Of a stretch of DNA of 15,427 nucleotides, positions 9,251 through 15,427 are shown piece by piece. Each line of letters opens with the position of its first letter. Within the stretch, counting starts at the first letter, position 1. Both the position numbers and the translations under genes were made by a program. Source of the stretch: Smittium mucronatum (taxonomy: Eukaryota; Kickxellomycota; Harpellomycetes; Harpellales; Legeriomycetaceae); the NCBI GenBank assembly GCA_001953115.1, contig LSSL01000533.1, positions 1 to 15,427 of the forward strand. The letters run 5' to 3'. Under the pieces are notes generated by a model that saw nothing but the letters and a program-made list of their open reading frames with translations, was not told the origin of the DNA and did no database searches.

Positions 9251-9300
9251 TAACGCCCTCGAGTAACGGAACTACTATAAAGGCAGAGGGGAGTTGGGTG
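9251..9300. other. GC-rich patch with TATAAAGG and purine tract
   Basis: This 50-base patch has 26 G or C (52%), against about 15-20% around it. On the plus strand it reads a CCCTCGAG segment, then TATAAAGG at 9276-9283, then a purine-rich GGCAGAGGGGAG tract (9282-9293). A TATA box followed by a GC/purine-rich segment is typical of promoters, including those of LTR elements, but no coding sequence follows: the frame starting at 9298 uses GTG and translates to AT-driven peptide. It could be a promoter or LTR remnant. Confidence 0.25.
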
Positions 9301-9650
9301 AAAAAAATTTCACTTTTTTTAATCTTTTTAAATTATTTTTTTGAACTTCTTATAAACTTTAAAATTAATTTCTCGCAAAAAAAGGGAAAAAATATCTTAT
9401 CTTTTAAACATATAAAACTTTATAATATTATACAAATGGTGATTATGGTTAATTTTCAAAACATTTTCAATATATATTTTAAATATATTGGCCCATCATA
9501 TAACAAATTTTATATAAATTGATTGTATTTTGCATTATAGACAGTTCAGTTTTTTTCAACTCTTTATCTTTAAAAAACTATGCGTGATGGTTTTTAAAAT
9601 AAATTTTCATTTTATCTAAATGAATTAAAAAAATTATTTTTTATTTATAT

Positions 9651-9662
9651 TTTGGATCCAAA
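9651..9662. repeat. 12-base perfect palindrome TTTGGATCCAAA
   Basis: A self-complementary 12-mer with no loop, containing the TGGATCCA core that recurs in other inverted repeats of the block. The match does not extend outward. Confidence 0.55.
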
Positions 9663-9938
9663 TTCATGTAAAAAATATTAAGAAAGTTTAAAACCACGAA
9701 AGTATATATTAATCACAAATAAAGTAATTTTTTTATGTAAATATTTCGATTGTATATATTTATTGTATATCGGATGAGCTTCCTTGTTTTATAAAGTTTT
9801 TTTTTGTATAGATTAATTCTTTACTAATTATTCTTTTAACCCGATTTGGAAAGGATCGGAACCAATCTAATTGAGATTAGTAAGCTTATATTTGTGCAAA
9901 TATATATTGAATTTTCGTTTAAAAATTTTTATTTTTTA

Positions 9939-9954
9939 TGGTAAATTTTTACCA
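9939..9954. repeat. Short palindrome TGGTAAA / TTTACCA
   Basis: Seven-base arms 9939-9945 and 9948-9954 are perfect complements with a 2-base centre. The loop is too tight for a stable hairpin, so this would act as a palindromic site if it acts at all. Confidence 0.45.
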
Positions 9955-10065
9955 GAAGACTCTGATAATTCAATAATTTTATTGCTTTTAGACCATATAA
10001 TATTTTTTTATAATAAAATTACCCGAATTTTATGTTTTTTTTATTTCATTTGATGTTAGATTTGT

Positions 10066-10102
10066 ATAAAAAAGGCTTTGTTTTCTATTTAAGCCTTTTT
10101 AT
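10066..10102. repeat. Hairpin with GGCTT / AAGCC core
   Basis: The arms AAAAAGGCTT (10069-10078) and AAGCCTTTTT (10091-10100) are perfect 10-base complements around a 12-base loop. An outer AT/AT pair (10066-10067 with 10101-10102) extends the stem past one unpaired A. GC pairs at the heart of the stem are unusual in such an AT-rich setting. The T-run following one arm looks like a rho-independent or Pol III style end, but no transcript is evident. Confidence 0.6.
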
Positions 10103-10450
10103 CATAAAAAAAATAACTCAATTTATTTAAAAAACATTTTACTATCTCTTTCAAAATCATAGTTATAATATAAAAATAAGATAAAACGCTGTATAATATT
10201 TCTACTCTTTTTTAAAAGAGCGATTCCAAATAAAAACGCATCAAATGAATCATCTTAACAAAATTCAGGTACTTTATATAATATCTTTTAATAAATGAAA
10301 TGTGCTATGAAAACCAATTATGTATCCCGGAAAAAAATACAAAAGTTTCAAAATTAATCATGCTCTATTCAAAAATGATGATAATTATCTGTGGGATTAA
10401 TATAAATAAATATTGAGCTTTTAAAACTTATAAATATATTTATATTTTAA

Positions 10451-10500
10451 CACCGGCGGTTTTTGAGATGCTAAAGCAAAGATGAAAGTGGTGTAACATT
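10451..10500. other. GC-richer patch CACCGGCGGT with short terminal ACACC/GGTGT
   Basis: This 50-base patch holds 21 G or C (42%) in a setting below 20%. It begins with CACCGGCGGT, and a 5-base inverted match ACACC (10450-10454) / GGTGT (10490-10494) brackets it. It might be a small structured RNA or an old insertion, but I cannot match it to a known class. Confidence 0.2.
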
Positions 10501-12421
10501 AATTGTTTCTTCTCCTTAATTATTTTATTTTTTTCAGTGATTCTATTCTATTATTTAATTGTTTTAAATAGATTCCGTTATAAAAAATTGATTTTATATT
10601 AATATTAAAATCTTTTTTTATATAAGGGATATTTTGATAAACTGATTAAAAGTTCTTGAATTCGGAAGAAATTCCATAAATGATTTATTTTCTTGATAAT
10701 TTTATATTATTTCTCATGATGATAACTTATTTTTGTATATTTTTTTTAAGAAATAAAACTAAGCTCTAGAAATTACGAATTATTATAATGAGATTGAAAA
10801 ATGACCGATTTAATCAAATATTTTATGGATCATCGTTTCAATACCAGAAACTATTATATATAATAGAGATTATAAATTTCGTAAATACTTTATAAATCAT
10901 ATTTCTTAGTGTAAAATTCTTATTTTAACTTTTTAATTGGTGCTTTTATATTGTAAAAAAAAAATTTAACCAGTTTATAAGCTAGAATTTACAAATAATA
11001 GTAAATAACATAATTAAAATAGGAAATTTAAACGCCTTATTATTTATCAGTATTTTTTAAAAATAACCTCTATCACCCTAAATTTATTTAAAAACATTTG
11101 TCGAAAAAATTTTATAATCTAATTTAGTATTTTATAAACTGGTTAATATAAGATATTTAGTGTATAAAAAAAGTCCATAATTTTACCATATTTTTTGATT
11201 TTATAATTATGAAACCCTATTAAATTGATTTATTTTAATTTTGAAAAAATTATAAACCCAAATGAAAAAAAAATAAAGTATTATTATAATTATTAAAAAA
11301 TACAAGTTATTTTTAAATATTTTTTAGCTTTTTTTTGGTTTAAAATCGTATTGAATATTGGATATATTAATTAAATTTCAAAATTAAAATCGAAATTTAT
11401 GAGACTTAAAAATCTTTGAGTTGTCTGTACATCAAATCACCTTAAAAATTACATTAACTAATTTGTGATTTGTTTCCTAATAATGGCTATTTTTAATTTT
11501 TAAATTATGATAAATTCGGCGAATTTATATGATACAAATTATATAAAAATAATTAGATTTTCCTTCAGATTTATCATTAGAAACGGCTAATATTAAAGAA
11601 CATCAAATTAAGTCCTCTCTGTGCAATTTTTTTGCTATAAAAATATTACAATATATCCAAGAAACCTTTTATCTTATTTATAATAAGGTGAACGTTTAAT
11701 AAATTTAGTTATTTCTGATTTTTATAAATTAAGCTTTTTTAAAGGTAGTAAACAATATAATTTATTAGTGAAAGTATAAATTTTTTTAAAAAAATACAGT
11801 ATTTGAATTTAATTGATTCATACTGTCGATATAATTAAAATATAGAAATTATCAGATAAATATGACCTTTTTGACACTAAAAAAAACATGAATTATAATT
11901 AATCTATCACAGAATAATTCATCAAAAAAAAAAACCATATTTCGACTAAAATAAATATTTAAATAATTAGATTTTATTTTTTTTATTCTTGTTTTTAAAA
12001 ATTAAAATGTGCGTTAAAATAAGATAATTAGACTTTAACATATTCCTGGTTTTTATTTTTGATATTTTCGGAATCTTAGTCTATATATACACAAAAATAT
12101 GAAATTTGTGGATAGTTTTCTTTAAATTTATTATTATATTAAATATTGATACTTGAAATTCATAATTTTCTATTATTAAATTTTTTTAAAAAAAAATAGG
12201 CTGTGTGAAACCAAAAAAAATAGCAAACTTAAATTGTATCAACAGCTGAAAATGGCTTAAAATTATAAAAATACAAAAAAAATGCTTATATTTTTTTTTG
12301 TGGCAATGTCATAATAATAAATAGTCATATAATTATTTTCCAGAATTTTGCATTAAAATAAATTTTTTATACAATAATACACCCTATTTTTTTGGCTCAA
12401 ATCAAAATTAAAAAAAATTAA

Positions 12422-12616
12422 GATGCTTTAACTGGTGCGGAAGAGAAAAAATTAAATTTATTACCTGAAAAATTTAAAAATGATAATAGAGTTATAATTA
12501 TTATTCGTCATTCAAAAATTTATTATGAAGCAGATTTTAGGAATTATTTTCAATTTGCTTTTTTTTCCAACTGCACTTCAACTTTTTGTGAAAATATACA
12601 TATTCAATTAATCATA
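12422..12616 (+). other. 65-codon stop-free stretch, no start codon
   Basis: From just after a TAA (12419-12421) to a TAA at 12617-12619 the plus strand is open for 65 codons, which is long for sequence this AT rich. The first part reads LTGAEEKKLNLLPEKFKN and has a mixed charged composition rather than the usual Phe/Ile/Asn/Lys-only pattern. There is no ATG near the 5' end. It could be an exon or gene relic, or chance; I do not recognise a family. Confidence 0.15.
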
Positions 12617-13023
12617 TAATACATTTTTTTATCATGCTTCTTTTATAAATATTAATATCAATATAAATCTAATGTTTTAATGTAAATATATGCGTGTGAT
12701 TTAGATTGAATGGTGGCTCGATATTTTCAGAACTTTGGTTTAAATTTAATCTTACCCCAAAATCAATTTTTTTTAAAATATATATATATTTATTTAACAT
12801 AAATATTAGATGTAAATAATATATTTTATATTAATACTTTCAACGTGAAATACATACATAATAGTAAAAACTAGCCATTTTTTATCTTTTTAAGCATTTG
12901 AAATGTTTAAATTTAGTCCTTAATACAATCGGTTAAACTTTTTTTTGATTTTATCGAAAACCAACGACTTTATACAGTAAATATAAATATATAGAAAATA
13001 ACAACAAAAATATAAATATATTT

Positions 13024-13062
13024 TTATACTCCAATTTTTATTCAAAATTTTTTGGAGTATAA
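13024..13062. repeat. 11-base-pair hairpin with CTCC / GGAG core
   Basis: The arms TTATACTCCAA (13024-13034) and TTGGAGTATAA (13052-13062) are perfect reverse complements over 11 bases. The 17-base spacer can itself partly fold (ATTTT 13034-13038 with AAAAT 13044-13048, using the last stem base). This is the strongest stem in the AT-rich block. It could be a terminal-repeat remnant of a small MITE, a regulatory hairpin or a structured RNA. Confidence 0.65.
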
Positions 13063-14562
13063 TCTATTTTACCCTCAAAAGGCACAACATTAATTTTCAT
13101 TGAAAATTACCGTTTTTTTTTTATAAAACTATAAGTATTTTTTATAATATAATTTAATAATAGCAATCGTAAATTTTAGTCTATTCCTATAAAATAAATT
13201 AGAAATTAAAAATTTATGGATTTAGATGAATATAATTGAATCTTTTTTTTTTTTCAATAATAATAAATATAGTGGCAAATTATTCCTTTTTATAAATTTA
13301 AATTTAAATAAAAAATATGTCAGAAGCAAAAATCGTCTTCCAGTAAGAATAATTCAATTAAACCAATTCTTTAATGATTAATCCTGATTAATTATTAAAT
13401 TTATAAGTCATTCCTTAAAATGGTACAGTACATATTTTTATCTTCTATCTATAAAGAATAAATAAAATATTATTTTGAATTATTAAATGAAAAAGATAGA
13501 ATGAGTTTTTTTAAATAATCATAATGCTGCTCACGTAAAAACATCGGACTATTAAATAAATCACTTTATTTTATCTCCTAATACTAATATCCTACTTAAC
13601 TTTGCTAATTCGATCTTTTTATTTTCACCTAATATTAGTTTTATTACAATAAAAATCATTTAAATTTTTAATAGATGATATATTTAAACATAAAATAAAT
13701 ATGATTTTTTTAATTTATTATTTATTCATAGAATAAAATTTTGGCCAAATTCAAGTAAACATCGTGCTAAATATATTAATATTCGGTTAATTTATCTATA
13801 ATCGGATTTACAGAGAGTCATTATTCATATTTTCTTAATATATATAGATAAAAATTATTTATATTAATGATATAATAACTTTTTTAATTATTTTTTTTTA
13901 CTTTTTAAAAATTTTAAGTTCGATTATCACTTTTAATATTAAGAGTGAGATAATTATTGATAATTGTTACACCAATTTGTTTTATTCACAACACGAAAAA
14001 ATTCCTGGGTTTTGATAGTATAATTAAATTCCTATTTCATTCAATTCTATTTAATTTCAACAAACTTAAAAAATTAATTTTAAATAAGGAAAAAAATACT
14101 TGCAATTAAACCTCATCATTTTTTTGGGTGAGAAGAAGAAATAAAAATTCTCTCAACTATAACTTATTTTCTATTTTTTAGAATATATTTCTTAATTTTT
14201 TTAATATATAGATCTATAGATATATATTTTGTTAGTATCAAAAACTAAAAAAACAAAACTCGAATTAGCAAGATGATTACATTTTGGATTTCCGATAATT
14301 ATGTATGTTTTTTAATAAAATTTTAAACTTTCCATGGAAATTATGAGGTAAAAATATAGGTCATTTTATTAAAAAAATCTAGTTTTCAGCATTATTATTT
14401 TTACTATATTTCAAAACTCAAATGGCTTTTTAAATTTTGAGACATTCTTTTAAAAAAAATACCGAGTTTAAAAATGCTCCGTTATACTTTAAAATTATAA
14501 TTAATTTTTCAAATAAATTTATCTTTAGATTAATTCCAGATAAAAATACCAGGTATATGTAT

Positions 14563-14586
14563 TGTTATAATGTTATAATGTTATAT
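14563..14586. repeat. TGTTATAA short tandem repeat, three copies
   Basis: Two perfect 8-base copies (14563-14570, 14571-14578) are followed by a third with one terminal mismatch (14579-14586). A short microsatellite-like tract with no evident function. Confidence 0.6.
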
Positions 14587-15135
14587 ATTTTTAATAAACT
14601 TAATAATATTTAAAAAAAATTTAAACCACATTTTTCCAATAATTTGGGTATTTAAGAAAAAAATAACCTAAAACAATATATTACTGAAAAAAATTGCAAT
14701 TATTATATTAATTTTTTTATTAATTATTATATAACACATATTTGATAATAAATATACCTTATTTTATATTTATTATTTAACTAATTTTAATGTAAAAAAA
14801 AGAAAATTCAATTTAAATTTAGCAATAAGATAATTTTGGTGTTAGTATATATTTAAAGAATTAAAGACTTAATATGGGGAATTATTTTGTAAAAAAAAAG
14901 ACAAAAAATATCACTTTTATTAAAGATCTATCATAATTTATTTTATTGGTTCTATTTATTGACAATTTTCTCTAAAGTAGAACATAATTGTTTTTGTTGA
15001 TCTATTATCAAGATCAGTTATTTTTGATATTTAATAACATATTTCCGAAAAGGGTGATATGAAAATTTCTTAATTAAATCGTTCTATCCATCAATGAATC
15101 TAAAAAAAATTATTGTTATTATTATAACATAAAAG

Positions 15136-15181
15136 ATCCAAATGTATATATATATTTGGATTAAATATATATAAATCCAAA
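15136..15181. repeat. Two overlapping hairpins sharing a TTTGGAT arm
   Basis: ATCCAAAT (15136-15143) pairs with ATTTGGAT (15154-15161); the overlapping TTTGGATT (15155-15162) also pairs with AATCCAAA (15174-15181). The spacers are TA-repeat sequence. The central arm can thus pair with either side, a switch-like layout with mutually exclusive stems. Confidence 0.6.
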
Positions 15182-15409
15182 ACAATAGCTTTTAATTTTG
15201 CTTTAAAAGCAATTTTTGAATATTTTATTATCTTTTTTATTATTTTAAAAAGAAAAAGGAGAAAAAAAAACATTTAAAGTCCAAAATATGGGTTATCGAC
15301 TAAGATTCTAAATTGATTGCGGTTTTAAATCATAATAAAATCCAAATTTTAATAATTTTTTTTTTCTATAATATATTCCATTAAATCTTTATAAATGAAC
15401 CTATTCCGA

Positions 15410-15427
15410 CCCCCCCCCCCCCCCCCC
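15410..15427. repeat. Terminal run of 18 C
   Basis: The window ends in an unbroken run of 18 C directly after very AT-rich sequence. It is not a telomere repeat. A run at the very edge is most easily explained by a homopolymer at which assembly stopped, or by a sequencing artefact that yields poly-G reads on the other strand. Confidence 0.85.

Larger units (their letters stand above)
6861..15409. other. Long, extremely AT-rich block without recognisable genes
   Basis: About 8.5 kb dominated by A and T homopolymers and AT dinucleotide runs. The 60 bases at 13141-13200 contain only 8 G or C. The open frames present are short, translate to Phe/Ile/Lys/Asn-rich peptides and often begin at non-ATG codons, so none is supported as a gene. 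No tRNA-like T-loop with a matching stem, no rRNA and no long tandem array was found by eye. Small GC-richer patches and hairpins inside it are listed separately. Other palindromes noticed are TATAGATCTATA at 14207-14218 and GGAAATTTCC at 9214-9223. It may be ordinary intergenic sequence for an AT-rich fungus, an old transposon graveyard, or centromere- or subtelomere-like sequence; the sequence alone does not choose. Confidence 0.6.

Noticed and set aside
9298..9522. 74-codon plus-strand frame after the GC-rich patch
   Set aside because: It begins at GTG, which fungal nuclear genes rarely use, and the peptide is Phe/Ile/Lys/Asn-rich as expected from AT-rich DNA.
9871..10053. 60-codon plus-strand frame
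   Set aside because: Hydrophobic, AT-driven composition with no motif, conserved neighbour or start context; most likely chance.
13911..13935. T-loop-like GTTCGATTA suggesting a tRNA
   Set aside because: The flanking bases do not form the five-pair T-stem and no acceptor or anticodon arm can be drawn.
6861..15409. AT-rich block as mitochondrial DNA or a nuclear mitochondrial insert
   Set aside because: No long frames for respiratory subunits, no rRNA and no tRNA can be seen, so composition alone does not support this.
15380..15427. Telomere at the window end
   Set aside because: A pure C run is not a telomere repeat such as CCCTAA, and no such repeat precedes it.

Overview
This is a eukaryotic nuclear contig, most plausibly from an early-diverging fungus. 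The one intact gene is a complete, uninterrupted HMG-CoA reductase on the minus strand (1364-4837) with the fungal architecture: an N-terminal membrane anchor with an HPIH-like start, a sterol-sensing domain, an acidic Ser/Thr/Asn-rich linker and a class I catalytic domain. The very low GC outside the gene, the strong A/T homopolymer content and the style of the LINE fragment recall gut-dwelling Harpellales-like (Zoopagomycota) genomes. That placement is inference from general familiarity, not a database result.

Layout. Positions 1-700 (minus) hold a broken non-LTR (LINE-type) reverse transcriptase. It carries an in-frame TGA, an internal deletion with a frame change, a mutated catalytic motif (FAYD for FADD) and a probable frameshift in an A8 run; cut off by the window edge. 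Positions 701-1363 are non-coding and probably include the 3' UTR and polyadenylation signals of the reductase. Positions 1364-4837 are the reductase. Positions 4838-5300 are its leader and likely promoter, with a strong start context, a pyrimidine-rich leader, CCAAT boxes and a short CCAAA tandem. Positions 5840-6322 form a GC-richer island (about 40% GC) that I read as a heavily mutated retroelement relic on the minus strand. One stop-riddled frame there resembles the end of an RNase H domain and following linker of DIRS- or gypsy-type elements.

From about 6.7 kb to the end the sequence becomes extremely A+T rich (13141-13200 has only 8 G/C in 60) and I see no intact gene. Within this block there are small GC-richer patches (8048-8244, 9251-9300, 10451-10500), several short perfect hairpins and palindromes, some sharing TGGAT/ATCCA arms, and one unusually long stop-free stretch (12422-12616). 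The window ends in an 18-base run of C, probably an assembly edge effect.

The picture is a housekeeping sterol/isoprenoid gene flanked on both sides by dead retroelements and bordering an AT-rich, apparently gene-free block. No operon, CRISPR array, tRNA, rRNA or prokaryotic signal was found. The closest thing to something new is the pair of relics and the structured hairpins in the AT block; I cannot show a new functional system here.
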